From assembly GCF_035582795.1 (NCBI RefSeq), contig NC_134368.1, positions 42,337,501-42,401,500 on the forward strand: a stretch of DNA of 64,000 nucleotides, read 5' to 3'. The stretch is from Mycteria americana (taxonomy: Eukaryota; Chordata; Aves; Ciconiiformes; Ciconiidae). Shown piece after piece: positions 12,615-25,662 of the stretch. Position 1 is the first letter of the stretch. Every line of letters starts with the position of its first letter. The notes beneath the pieces were generated by a model. It ran no database searches and was not told where the DNA came from. It worked only from the letters and a program-made list of their open reading frames with translations. The position numbers were made by a program, and so were the translations under genes.

Positions 12615-15600
12615 CATCCAGATCGGTGAAAGGTGTTGAAATCAAAGCCAAGTATTTGATGAGCTTTGGAATCACAGTCAAAAGCATGTCCCTCTTCAGT
12701 GCCAGCAAGACAGTCTTTCTCATTCACATTAGAAGCAAGTTAGAGCAGCAAAATCTGGCTTTGCATTTCAAACACACCAAGAGGTATTCAGACCATACCA
12801 CTGAAGAAACACAGCCACCTATGAAGAGTAAGGCTGCATGCTTGCACCTTATATGTGCCTTTATAAGGTCCTCCATAAGGGAGATTAAAAAAAGACATTT
12901 TAAGACTTCTTATCCCTGCTAACGTGCGTTAGCACGGCTACAAAAGTGGAATATATCTTTGGCAAAGGGAATAACACTGACATTTGCCTTCTAAGACTGA
13001 AGGAGAGAGATCATTAGCTCTTCTCTGGATAATTTTCTTTATGAATGGTTACCCAAGACCAAGCTCTCTCGCAGGGTTGACTTTTGCAGCACTTTTGAGG
13101 CTATGATATAGCTATACCTCATCCATACCACAGGCCAGTCCATAGCGTGGACTGTTCTATGGCTCCTGGGCTGCAGGGGGAGGTGAAGATACCAGGACAC
13201 AGAGGTGGGGGAGCAGCAGGGCTGTACATGGTCCCCATTTCACTCCATGCACTAAGGTCCACGCCATGCTCCTTGGGTGTGCAATCAGACCCCTTGCCCT
13301 TGCATGTTTACCCTTTGGTGTCTGAAGCAGTCCTAAAACATCCCACATAAGTGTCCCACCCTCAAACCAAATTCACTATTTTAAGTTGCTCTCCTCACAC
13401 TTATCCCTCTCCTTGTTGGGGCGGGGGCAAGTGGCTTCCAAACACTTGTTAATCGTCACTTGGTGTTTGGACACAAAACCACTGTGGCTGACTCCTGTCT
13501 ACGTGATACAGTATCCACAGTTTGCAATAGTGTCGGATAGAAACCTCCCGTGGTTCTGTAGGACCTACTTAAAACACTTTTATTTCTTCCTCCTCTTTTT
13601 ATCACAAATATTATAAAATGCAGTTAAAAGACTGAAATAACAAATTCACACTACTTGTTTTTTTATTCCTAGAATACAGAAAATTTAATTCTAAACAAGG
13701 GCATCATTTGGTTACCAACAAGTTATCTGGGTGTCATTACTGCCGATGCTATAAACGTGGCATCCCAGAAACAGAAACCTTAGTCCTGTTGAGGTTTAAA
13801 GGTGGTTTCTGGGACTTGTTTGTTGACTAGTTCCTCAGCCTGTGGTACATGACTTTTACTCATAAAGATGAAGATGTCATCCATGGATTATCTGCACTGT
13901 TGGCCTAGTAATAACTTTTCTTAAAAATGTTATGTTCTGTATCAGTCATAAAGATTTAATCAGATTTTTTTAAAAAAGTGTTGAAAAAAATGTGTTATTC
14001 TATGGTTGTCCAACTAAAAAGCACAAGATTTAACAACAGCAGATCAATCTACCAAGGCACTCGTTATATCTTCTGTTATTTATATCAGTATTTATTTCCC
14101 TCCCTATTGACTTAAGCAAAAGCCTCTTCTACTCTCCAAAGCCCAATGTGTGCCTCAAAGAAACTCAAACCTGCTACTGCAACGGAGAAGTAGAAGTTAG
14201 AAAAACAGTATAGACCAGGTTCGTGATTTGTACCACAGTAATGGGAATGATGAACAGGACCAAGAAGTCCCATATAAAAGTGGGGGTTAAATTAGGTGGC
14301 CCAGGTGATGTCTCCAGCATACTGCCCACCACCTCATAAATATGCAACCCAGTTGCCATAGTGCATGCCTCGTGTACCCAGTCTTAGTACCTGGGCCTTC
14401 TTATTTTTCCGCATTGAGGGCTGAGGTTGTGTGAGATAAGAAGGCAACACTGTCCAACAAGTTCTTCACTCAGATCATTGATAATACTACTTTCTGCTTT
14501 AACTCTCTGAGCGGTAGCATACTAGCCCAGTTTATTTAAAGCAGAAGACTCAAGGTGCTCCGGTTTTTGCACCTTGGTCTGAGCTCCCTTACACTGCCGT
14601 CTTGGGTACGGCAGCTGAATGGCTCCACAGCAGCCTCACAGGTAGCACCAAGTTGCCACCTCAGAAGGCAAGGAGCAAAAAGGGAAATCCTACTGATGAA
14701 ATTTCAATTTCATCAGCTATTGCCAGCACTGATCCTGGATAAGAAGTAAATCCATGCTTCGCAGCCCTTCATAACAAGGTAACAGAAATTTCATGACCTC
14801 CTGGAAGCAACTCATTCTCCGTGTTGTGCCTGCCCAGAGCACATGAAAATTTTGTGACAGTGATGGATGAAAGAATTGAATCATCATGAACAAATGATGC
14901 TACACCTACCTTCTAAAGTCCCTATGGCTCCTAAAGCTTCTGATGTGCTAAAGTTCCATCATTTTCTAGAGGATTAAGGCAAACTTACTCTCAATTTAGT
15001 TTTTAATTTCTCTCTTTTATACCATTTACCAAAGAAAAATATTTGAAACTTACGGGTCTGATACTAGTTTTTGGCTCAGGTTTGTTTGGCCATTGTTCTT
15101 GATTTTCATGTCAGACTGCAGAAATCTGGTTTGAGGGGAAGGAAAGAAAAGAGGAGACAAAGCACGGCAGAAAGTCTGACAGGCATAAATTTTGCTTTCC
15201 AGCATGTCTGTGCTTGCAATCAGCAGCCTAAAAAGTTCTGCTATGATCATCAAGAGATGATGCCTATCAATCAGTCTTTAAACATTGCCCGTTAGGTTCT
15301 CTTGTTGAGGATGTAACTGAATCTACAATTCCCTGAAGGCTATTTTTATTCCATTTTGCAGCCAAAGGAGAAATAAGGGAAGTTCTTTTGCTTTCCAATA
15401 CATTAAGTGCTGTGGATCAAAGGGATTAGTATCATGGCCTAAAAAGTTATTTTTTTAGAGCTATAATAGAATCTATACTGCTTTTTTTTTCATGGAATTG
15501 TTTAAGACATAAATCAAGTCACATAGTATTGATTGTAGAATATATTTGCAGATGTCACCCCTCAGTATAAAGAGACTTGATTTCTAAGTGTTTTATTTTC

Positions 15601-17289
15601 TGGTGCTGTAGGATTTCATATATTCAATAGGGCGTATGCGAAATGCATTATATTATTCTCTGAGTTTAGATTTTTTCCAGACGACAGGCGTTACTTTTAT
15701 GATGCCCTGAATGGAATGACAGAGTAAATTGCCCTGATTTATACTCCATTACAACCAGTGATACTGCTGTCACGACTGCTGCTCTTTCTCATTACACAAC
15801 ATCATGCACTCCCTTGCCTAGCAATGAAATAAGTTGCAGCGTTCCCAAATACCAGCAACACAGGTCGATTCCCATCATGTGTCTTGCTCGCTCACCCTGG
15901 GAACTTTTCCATTTTAGACCTCGGTCTACAGCTCCTCTTACGGATGGTTTCCATTCCGTTGCCTTATCTGGGGTATACATGGTATCCCATTCTTCATTTT
16001 AGATGTACTGTTTGGAGACAAGCACCAAAACAATAAATCATGGGGCTAGGTTATTTTTAGGCCACATTTCCGAATCAACATTGAGACTATTTCTGAAGAA
16101 CCTGCACAAGGAACTTATTGTGTGCATACACAAATAAATGACACAATTCAATGGTTTAATACTATCTGCCAAGTTAAACTACTGCAGAGCAGCTGTGTAC
16201 ATTTAAAATGATCCCTGGCACTTCTGAAGAGTTCATAAATCAGCTGTAACATACTTTCTTCCAATTAAGAGAGTTAAAGGAAAAAAATCAGAAATTAATG
16301 TGTCTAGGACATAAATGACATCTCTATACACTTGTGAATGTGAATCTGAAAAAAAAAGAAAGCAATGCTCTTTACATTATTAGGATTATAATAATTTTAA
16401 AATGCCCATTTTTGTGTGTCAGTTGTCGTCAAAAGTATTGTTATAAGGAGGCTTGCTTGAAGCCAGTCAGTGATGTTAACCGAAATCTACTGAAGAAATG
16501 AAAGACAGTCATCAACAAAACCACAAAGTACCTCACCAGTGCCTCAAACTATGGCTCCCTCCACTAAGAGAAACATGAGATGTACACCCCGTACGGGCAG
16601 TCACAAATCATCTTTTAGAACTCACTCTGAAAGTAATCACTAAAATACTGATTATTGCTCTAAAGAACCACATTGTGTAGTTCCACTATCTAAACTTTAC
16701 TGCCAATTTGCTGGCATCAACAGCAACCACCACACTATTGCTCAATGACTGTGCGCCCTTGGCTCTCGTGCTCTGCTATAGCAAACACTGTGAAAATACA
16801 AAGGCGATAAAAGGCATCACTGAGCCTTTACCACCTATGGCAGTCTCTTCTGTTTGTGCATTTTCTCCATTGCAACTTCTCACCATGTTCCAGTTTTCTG
16901 TATCTTTTCACAATAGAGTTAGTTACTCTCTTGCTGTAGCTGGATCTTCACCCCAACCATATTTGACATAGTTTGTTTGTCCCCCTGACTACATGCATAA
17001 AAAAGTATATTTGCCTCTAGTTTAGATCTTACTAAGGGAAGCAGAAGGAAGAACAAGTGCATTAATAAAAATATTTTAAAATTTTAAAAAAAGCTCACCA
17101 AAATAGCAGTTTTGTGCAGGAACCAACACCCATCTGACCAAGTCACATCCCTTTGTTCTCCAGCAGATTTCTCAAGTATACTCCAGAAAGCTCCATCCAG
17201 TGCAACCTTGCTTCCTCCCTTTCTCCATCAAATAGTGTCTGCAAGTAGCTTCCCATGGCCCTAGCACTGGAGGACACACAGTTCTTGCA

Positions 17290-17612
17290 CACACGCAATC
17301 TGAGAAACATGTAAGCTGGAAGGGACCTCAGGCAGTCACCCAGAGCATTCTCCTGCTCAAAGAAAGTTGTTAGAGCAGGTAGTCAACACCTTGTCCGGTC
17401 AAGTTTTCAATACCTCCAAAGATGGGGATTGCACAACCTGTCTGGACAGTCTGCGCCAGGGTCTGATGACTCTCAGGGTGAAAGAACTTTTTTCCTTATA
17501 CTGAGTTGGGATTTCCTGTTTTCCAGCCTGTGTCTGTTGCCTCTTGTCCTTCTGCTGCACACATCTGAGAAGGTGGCTCCATCTTCTCTACACCTTCCCA
17601 TTAGGAAGTGAT
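17290..17612 (-). mobile_element. CR1 LINE fragment, 5'-truncated
   Basis: Reading the + strand gives the reverse complement of a CR1 3' end: AGCTGGAAGGGACCTCAGG, then the segment around TTTCAATACCTCCAAAGATGG, and the conserved TGTTGCCTCTTGTCCTTCTG block. The element therefore lies on the minus strand with its 3' end near 17,290. Only about 320 bp survives and the sequence is well diverged. Confidence 0.85.
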
Positions 17613-20080
17613 TCCTAGCAATGGGCAGCACAGAAATGAATTTCATTATTAACATTTATTTACTCATAAACTACTATTTCCATTCGATACTTCCTAAGAT
17701 TCATAACTGGTCCTCTCCACACTCCAGAGGAGGGATATCTCCTTTCACTCTGTGCTCTGGCAGAATGGAGGACTAATGTATGCCTAATTGCCAGCATGTC
17801 TGGAGCGTGCTTGAATCTGCTTCTTGTTAACTAGACCATCATTGCACATTTGAAACACAGAAGCTATGTTAAAGCGTGTCCTCTTGTTTTAAGCTTATAG
17901 TAATCCAGGCCATTTTTGTGGTAAACCAAGTGTGGAATGGATAAGATTTGGAGGACTGGGAGACAAGTCTGGGTCAATGCTGCTGTATATTGACATAATG
18001 AGTTCATAACATCATTTAGCTGTAACTCTTAAACTAGCTCATAGAAGTTGCAGCATGGTATGATGCTAATTTAATTAGAAATAAAAGGCTGGCTTTAATA
18101 CAGATTTGTAAAATGTTTCACAGGAATGCCATATCACTTGATTCTTCCACGGCATTATTTCCCATGCCAGCTGTCTCTGGTGACAACGAATTGTTTGACA
18201 ATTCAAACGAGGACACTTTAGGCCTGGAGAACTCCAGGAACTGAACAAGGAGACGTTTCCAACTAACGGCGTAACCCTTCTGGAAAGCTGGCAAGCATTC
18301 CGGAGTGCTATAATGCACTTTGCAGGTTCTTCACAACTCACACTCATTCAACAACAAAGACGAGGAGTTCCTGTTCTTCAGGTGAAAGCTGATTTATATA
18401 TACAAAGTGTGGGCAAACAGGCATTATGCGGACACACTTCAGGGGGCGAATCAGGTGAATTACACCAGCCAGCTGGAAACAGGGCTAACATGCCTAGGGG
18501 CTGAGACATGTCCTACAGGGCTTCTGTGTGGAGGATGCTGCACATTAAAGGAAATGGTTTTCCATGACTAAGGCTCTCCCCCATTGCTGTCCTCTTTGCT
18601 TGCCTCTGCAGGAGCAGCCAGAGGATCCGTCTTTTCCATGGCTACCGGGAAAACCCAGTCATGGCCTGACCTGATAACTGGTATGAAAATGGTCACCATC
18701 ATCTTTGCTTGGTTTTTCCACCCCCCCTGGAGCTAATCAACAGAACTGATCTGTTTTCCAGGGGGTGCGTCCTCTGACCAACACACCAAAGTGGATAGTG
18801 ATGAGAAAGCTAAGGTGGTTTGTAAATTCCCAGTGACAGAAAAGTAGGTAGACTGAGCGTATCACTACTACATAAATGCTGGAGAGGGCTAGGCCAAGAA
18901 ATGGGCTTAAGACACCTTGGTCCCCACTGTTAGATCCCTTTCTCAGCTGCTCCTTGCCTGGATAGCAGGTATCCCCATCAGCACCTCCACTTGCACCTCT
19001 ACCACTTTCTAGGCCAGGTCTGGACAGCACTGAACTGCTTTGCTTTGCCATGGATAAGCAGGTTTTCACAAAGCTGATCCCAACCCCTGCCCAGTTGTAG
19101 CCAAAATGTCACTAAAAAAGGAAGCCAGGTCAGGAAAGCAGAGTTCAGGCAATACATTGCTGCTTAAGTCCATACCTGTGATTCTGCAACCCTTACTCAG
19201 CTGAGCTCTGCAGCACCAAGCTCAACCGTTTCCTTGCTTTTTTTGTATTTTAACAATTCCCTGGCAGCCATATCTGCCGGGCTGCAGAAGAGCTCAGCTC
19301 ACCCATTAACCAGACAGAAAAACTAGCGTCCTTACCCCAGCTGCCTGGAGGAGATGCTGCAGGAGGCCCCCCCAAACACACCTCACCCCATTGCCAGGTT
19401 CCGATTCCTCACAAGCAGCAGTGAAAACTGACATGACAGTTCTTTTCAGTGCTTTCACACTTACCCACCAGGAGAGTGCCCTTTGGTGTCTTGGGTGGAA
19501 AAGAGACTCTTTACCCTTCTTGTTGGAGATGTCCCTTGAACCACGCATGGGTGCCATGCAGAGAGGGGCCTCCTCTGTAGCCCTGCGGAGGGGACCAGAT
19601 TTAAGATACCCGGTGCCCTGTACCTGCCACAGAGCAGGGCAGCTCTGTGCAATTTTGGTCACAGGGGTTTCCCTCCTGGGGCAATCCGGCTTTCTCTGTG
19701 CACAGCCTGGGAAGACGGAGCGCCTGGCATCTGTTCCAGAGGGCAGGCACCTAGAAACCCATCAGCTACGTCCTCTTCTGGCCCTAACGCTTAGGAATCA
19801 AATTCCCCCTTGTGAACAAAGAAAACCCAGTTTAATGTGATGAAATGTTTTATCCTTTCCAGTAACTAAATGAGTAGGAAATTGAAGATTTTTCCATTTT
19901 GGAAAGTTAAGGCATTGTTATTAGTAAATGCAAGTAATGCTGCAGAGTTTAAATTTCTGAGGAAGTCTGTGTTTATTTTAGGGAAGATAGTAGGGCTGAT
20001 CTGTTTTCTAGATTTTCATGCCCCTGATGAAGTAATATTTTGCAAATGTTGTTTACAGTTCAGTCTTACAGAGCCGTATT

Positions 20081-20114
20081 ATGTGTATATGTATGTGTGT
20101 GTGTGTATATATAT
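20081..20114 (+). repeat. (TG)n/(TA)n dinucleotide repeat
   Basis: Alternating TGTG and TATA units. Confidence 0.9.
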
Positions 20115-23100
20115 CTCCTTAACTAGACATTCTATAAGGAATCCATATCGCTTGTGAAAAGTTAAAAATCCTTTTGCAGAATATACTTCTTACTTTGCCT
20201 GTAAATATCTGACAGAGATAAGAGATTTATATGATTATTTTTATGATTATTCTTTACTTTACTGTCACATCCAGCAGGTTTAAAAGCCAAAGTTTCAGTT
20301 AAAGCACAAAATATGTAAAGACTCCCACCTAAAGAGTAGTATGATAAACATAAAATGCTTTCAAACAATCATAATCTTCCCACTTTAAAAAAATACACAC
20401 TTCATAGCTGTAGAGTACATGGCTAGATGGAAGGAAAATTCCACTGAGTATTTTATCAGCTGGCTGCCATTCTCTGTACATGAGCCAATAAAAATGGAGA
20501 ATTTTATTGGGAAGCAATAATTTCCTCTATATTAACTCTTGCAAGCACTATTACATCAAATCCCAAGTGTGCTCACAGAAACAAAACGTCCTTTTAAATG
20601 TTTTCCCAAGATATGATGCAGCCATTCCATCTATCATTTGGACCCCACAATTTTAACAAACACGCGCGTATTGAGTTGTCCAAGGTTTGCGCTGCAGATA
20701 GCACAGCCACGCAAAAGGACTACAGGCTTGATAAGGCTTTACTTCATTATTTTTTTGGTTTTTAATTTTGGCGGGTCAAAATAGTGGGCTATCTTGGCTG
20801 TGATGTAACACAGCTCTAAAAGGTAGTGGCAGGAAGACCACAATTTTATTGAACAGCTCTGGTTACACAGGGAAGGGATGTGAAAAGCCTTTTCAACACA
20901 GGAAGCCATAGTCACTCCCTTGACCAGAGGCAACACTTTAAACCAAATTAAACAGAAGTCAGGTGACTGGAAGAGCACCTGCATATTCCCAAGACTGTTC
21001 GGCTATTGGTCTCTGGGACCTGAGCATCCGAACCAAAATGTAAGTCAAATTATTCTTTATGAGCTTAGAAAGCATTAGAGCTACCCCCCAACCATTTATG
21101 CCTTTACTGCAAAGCTTTGCTGATATGCTGAATTTAAATAATCTCCTATTTTGTAGCTGGCTGAGGTAGGTAACAGTCCATCTCTTCGACTTTGCTCTCA
21201 GCCTGGCTACTATAAATAAATTCATGCTTTGTTTATATTTTTTTGTTCATACAAAACTGCACTATTTGTGTAGCCACCTAAAGCCCTAAGGAACCTTTAA
21301 CAATATTTAAAAGCAATCATTCTTTTGCCATCAGCATCAGTCTATGTTACGACCTTTTGCTCAGCTGGTTAGTCAGAGCCAAAGGTGAGCCAAGAGATAA
21401 AAATTAGGGATAACACCTCAACGATGCCCAAAAGCATTTCAGCTTTAGGTAAAACCATGGATAACGGGAGTGCACCGGAGAAACTCGTTCCCCTCTGGTG
21501 GCTGCCAGTACACTGGCTCCATTAGCTCTCGGGGGCCCTGAAATAAATGCACATCCCGACATGCAGGCAGCATTTGGACTTGAAAACAAAGAGGTGGTAG
21601 CCAGGTGGGAAGAGTGTTGTGCTTTCTGGATCTCCTGCTTCTAGCTCTGAAACCCTAGTTCAGGAGTATGGCGGAGGACAAAACCCGTGCTGACTGAAGT
21701 TGACCAAACCCATGGAAACCATGGAATCACTCAAGTCAGTGCCGCACAAATGTTGAATTATCTCACCTGAAAAGCCTCATTCAGCTCTTGTTATTGCTCT
21801 AACTACAGACCACCAAACTGCCTGTCAGAAAACAACCCCAGACCCTGACCTGGTTACCGAACTACGCATCAGTACTCAACAGCTGAGGCGGCACTTGAGG
21901 CACACTACATCCTAACAGGAACACAGTTGGAAAACACTGCTTCCAGACCGAAGCATTTGCACTGACTTTGAGTAACCTTCCTAACCCCAAGTCAGCATTC
22001 TTTCTTGAAAGCCCACAGAGGCAAGGACACAAACTTTTTATAGTATTTGTGGCCAAATATCCATCTCCATCAGAAAAAAACCCAAAACCAGGAAAATATA
22101 CAGCAGGAAAATAAGTCCTTCTTTGCTTTTTGATCAAAAGCTTTTAATCCAGTTCAGCTGAGCGCCAATAAGTGAACACTGATCATATCAGGAGAAAGAA
22201 AACAGCTGTTGACACCAAAAGCAACAGTCCTGCTGTATCATCTCGTTTAATGATCCTCTATTTTTGCACTTGATATTACCTCCTTGAAGCTGAGTCCCAT
22301 CCACCAGTGATACATCTTCCTTTCTTCCTCTGGCAGACTCAATATACATCATAATGTTCACTAGTCGAAGCAAAGTTTTCTCCCATTTGTCTGCAGTTGG
22401 CATTCCTGCATAACATAAAATGAAATAAATCATACAGCAGTCCCAAAATTAAGATCCCGGCAGTGACTACTTAGTTTTCTCAAGGGTACCTAGCCTGACA
22501 CTGAGGACAGGGGGATGGAGCCCTATCACTGAACCTCTGATCTCTCTTTACAGCAAAAGTCCCCAGTCCATCCCAAAGGCGATTTCAAGAACGGTGGCTC
22601 TGGTTTAGCTTGGTTGACTTTGAGCCTGTATTTCATGGTGAAATAGGTCACCAGGAGCACTGGGAGCCACAGCCTTGTCTCCGCACCGATGGTTGTGGGT
22701 AACTGCAGTGCCCCTGGCAGGACGGAGCAAACAGCGGGGGCGAGGCGAGCTGCCAGCCCCTTCTGCCTGAGGAGAGAGGGATGCTCGGAACACAAGGCTT
22801 GGGTGTTGCTTTCTCTTCCCTTCACTAAGCTGAGCCAGATTCAGAAACACAGTGTTCTGCAAAAAAAAGGAATGAAAGGAGTTTCTATAGAAAAATGTTG
22901 AAATGAAATATTCTGACTTTTCAGATTTTTCCTTCATGTTCTTGACTGAAAATGTTGCTGGGAATTTAACCTGAAGTCCCAGATAGTTTCAGTGAATCCA
23001 AACCTGCATTGCAGGCAATTGAGATACCTAACATATGTCAGTGTGAGACTGCCGACCATTTTTCCCACCAGAATACTGGGAGCCCTCATATAAGAGCTCA

Positions 23101-23391
23101 GAGTATAACAAATTTCTTTTTGTTTTAAGCAATTTCCTTTAGTGCTCCATGAATTACCCTCCCACACATCCAACAACTTGTTTTCATATTGCTACAAGCA
23201 ATTCTGCTGGATGAAATAAATGTACTAAAGTGTATTCTCAGTTTTTATTAAGTTCTCTTTGCTGAGGAAAGATCAATATTTAATAGGAAGATGGGGGAGG
23301 GAATGCAAGCAGAAAGGTTTCTCTTTTCTGTCTAGTATCCAAAAAAAAATTAAAATCCCTAATTTCATGAATGACAGACCAATTCAGCTGG

Positions 23392-23465
23392 CTGGCCAGA
23401 TTCTGCTGAGTACCAGTTGCAGTCACAAAAGTCTCAGGCCTCTGATGCCTTGAAGTCAACAGAGC
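23392..23465 (-). repeat. Second copy of the same ancient repeat, inverted
   Basis: CAGATTCTGCTGAGTACCAG, then TTGCAGTCACAAAAGTCTCA and CTTGAAGTCAACAG, look like a diverged reverse-orientation relative of the 11.3-kb copy. Confidence 0.35.
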
Positions 23466-24150
23466 TGTGCACAGGCAGTACCATAAAAAGAAGAAAACAA
23501 CCAGAAAGAAACGTAAAGGCCACGTACACCGTTTAATTGACGTGACTTTGGAGACGCCTATGTGAGCAAAGTAATTAAAACCCAGGCAGTAGGGAGAACA
23601 GGAAGAAAACTGAGAAGCAGTAATTAATTAAAAATATTATGATGTTTCTCTCTGCGAATTCTGTAATTTTCACAACACAGCAGAAGCTAGAAGTAACGTC
23701 TTGCACCTTCAGGATGCTGATCTCTGCAGGATATAGACACCTACCCACTACAGTATGTATAATAGATGAATAAAAGAAAGAATTGTTTCAGCTTCAGCAT
23801 GATGGTGAACTTTGATGGCATCCTAGTAAAACACATAACATTTATTGCCATGATAAACTGCTCTTGAGGGAGTGATTTCCCTGCCCTCCCAGCTGGAGCT
23901 GTCGTACTGCAATGACAGAGTGGGTAAGGAAGGGACGGAACAATAGCGAAGTCAAGGAGCTGGAGCCTGACCTTAACAGAGTGGGTGGTATTTGCTGCAG
24001 TCCAGAAAAGCAAATAACTCACTCAAAGGTGATAGATTTTACTGGGGAGTGGAAATAACAAAGCTGAGAAATAAAGTGGAGCAAACACAGTATGAAAGCA
24101 TATTAAAGTAACTGAAGGAGGGGATTTACTTGTCAATAGATTCAGCTGTT

Positions 24151-24505
24151 AAGGAAAGAGGGGGGGGAGCAAAAGAGGGGTGAGAGAAGAGAGGAGAGAA
24201 GGATGGAGAAAGAGAAAGAGAAAGAAAAAAGAAAAAGAAAAAGAAAAAGAAAAAAGAAAAAGAGAAAGAGAAAGAGAAAGAGAAAGAGAAAGAGAAAGAA
24301 AAAGAAAAAGAAAAAGAAAAAGAAAAAGAAAAAGAAAAAGAAAAAGAAAAAGAAAAAGAAAAAGAAAAAGAAAAAAGAAGAAAGAAGAAAGAAGAAAAGG
24401 AAAAAGGAAAAAGGAAAAAGAAAGAAAAAAGAAAAAAGAAAAAAGGAAAAAGGAAAAAGAAAGGAAAATGAAAAAAGAAAAAAGAAAAAAAAAGAAAAAA
24501 GAAAG
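24151..24505 (+). repeat. Polypurine microsatellite tract (GAAAGA/GAAAAA)n
   Basis: These 355 bases contain only four pyrimidines (24170, 24181, 24204, 24469), with 264 uninterrupted purines at 24205-24468. Internal units are AGAAAG (about 24257-24300) and about a dozen AAAAAG copies (about 24296-24372), then irregular GGAAAAA units. It produces long false open frames rich in Lys/Glu/Arg on + and Phe/Ser/Leu on -. Confidence 0.97.
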
Positions 24506-25427
24506 CAAGCCTCACAACTGCGAGGTGTTCTTGATTAAATGCATCACTCAGTGACATGTCCAAAACACACCAACCCACTTCATGTAACACCTCGCCTGAC
24601 GGCGAGGGTGTAATTGAGTAGTTGGTACTGGAAAATTTGTTTCTGTTTTCTCTTTTTGAGACCAGGGACTGTAGGCACCTACAGGCAGGAGAAACGTCCT
24701 TCTTGGTCGCTATCTCAGTTAAGAACATGCAGGAGAAAAAATCCCAGCTTTCCAAAGTAGAGGGAACTTTTTTTAAAAAAAACTTTTTTGTGTGTGTGTG
24801 CGCGTGTAGAGTAACTACCTGTACATTTTAACCGTTCTTGCCCATTGCCCTATTTTCCATAAAGCCTGAGAATGAGAAAGGCCAGAGACCTACTCACTTG
24901 TCTAAAAAATTAGGAGTTGCTTTGGTACCAGTGACTTTAATCCAGTTGCATTTGCTGTGTGCAGACAAAACATGACACTGGTCACAATATGTACGTTGGG
25001 AACTTAACAGGCTCAGTTTTCCAACGCTGAAATAAATCAGTGGCATGACTGACTAAAAAGTGGCATTGTTCAAGGATATTTTATTTGCTCAGCAAAACAC
25101 CACAGATCAATAGGAAGAAGTATTCTGGCTGAAAGGAGTCACGGAAGCTGCAATAAGCTATAGATATGCACAGAGAATGAAAGAAAAGGAAAAAAAGCAT
25201 CAATGTATTCAAGTTACAAATTTGTATGTCTTATAGCTGATTTAAAAAGGAAGGTAAAGAAACTGATGAAGTACCATTGTCTCCTCTGCAGGGGCTTTTT
25301 TCCAAAACGTGTAATAAAAGACACTCTCTCAGTCTGAGGTCCTTTTCTGGCTCCTGTTCATATTGCATTAGAGTGCTTCAAAACAGTAAGGTACTTAATT
25401 TTACAGTGTACTTTTGAGCAGCAGATG

Positions 25428-25475
25428 TCTCTTTTGCCTCCATGTTACAGAGGGGAAACCGGTACAGAAATATTC
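25428..25475 (+). repeat. Possible MIR-like fragment
   Basis: CCTCCATGTTACAGAGGGGA followed by AACCGG resembles the same MIR core as the copy near 3.95 kb, but more weakly. Confidence 0.35.
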
Positions 25476-25617
25476 TGCGTCCATGTCGGATGGGATATGT
25501 ACAGTGATAGAGCAAGATGAATCTGGAAATTTCTGGGCAAGAGTGTGAGTCATTGGTCACCCTTTCTCCCAGAATGATGGCCTCTGCCTCCTTGAATCCT
25601 TAGGATAAAGAGAACAG

Positions 25618-25662
25618 TGTTGTTGTTATTATTATAATAATTATTATTATTATTACTACTAT
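25618..25662 (+). repeat. (ATT)n trinucleotide repeat, imperfect
   Basis: TTG, ATT and ACT triplets in phase, with ATT predominating. Confidence 0.9.

Larger units (their letters stand above)
8573..17289. other. Intergenic, no gene seen
   Basis: Ordinary AT-rich DNA. It holds the paired palindromes at 9.24 kb, an ancient repeat at 11.33 kb and the 23-bp direct repeat at 12.54 kb. No RNA gene was noticed. Confidence 0.7.
17613..24150. other. Intergenic, no gene seen
   Basis: No coding exon recognised. A frame of 149 codons at 19391-19840 (+) overlaps a 118-codon frame on the other strand and matches nothing known. It includes the TG/TA repeat at 20.08 kb and an ancient repeat at 23.39 kb. 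Confidence 0.7.

Noticed and set aside
24126-24755. Open frame of 209 codons on the minus strand, dominated by Phe/Ser/Leu, with Lys/Glu-rich frames opposite
   Set aside because: It is a translation of the polypurine microsatellite; no unique domain outside the repeat.
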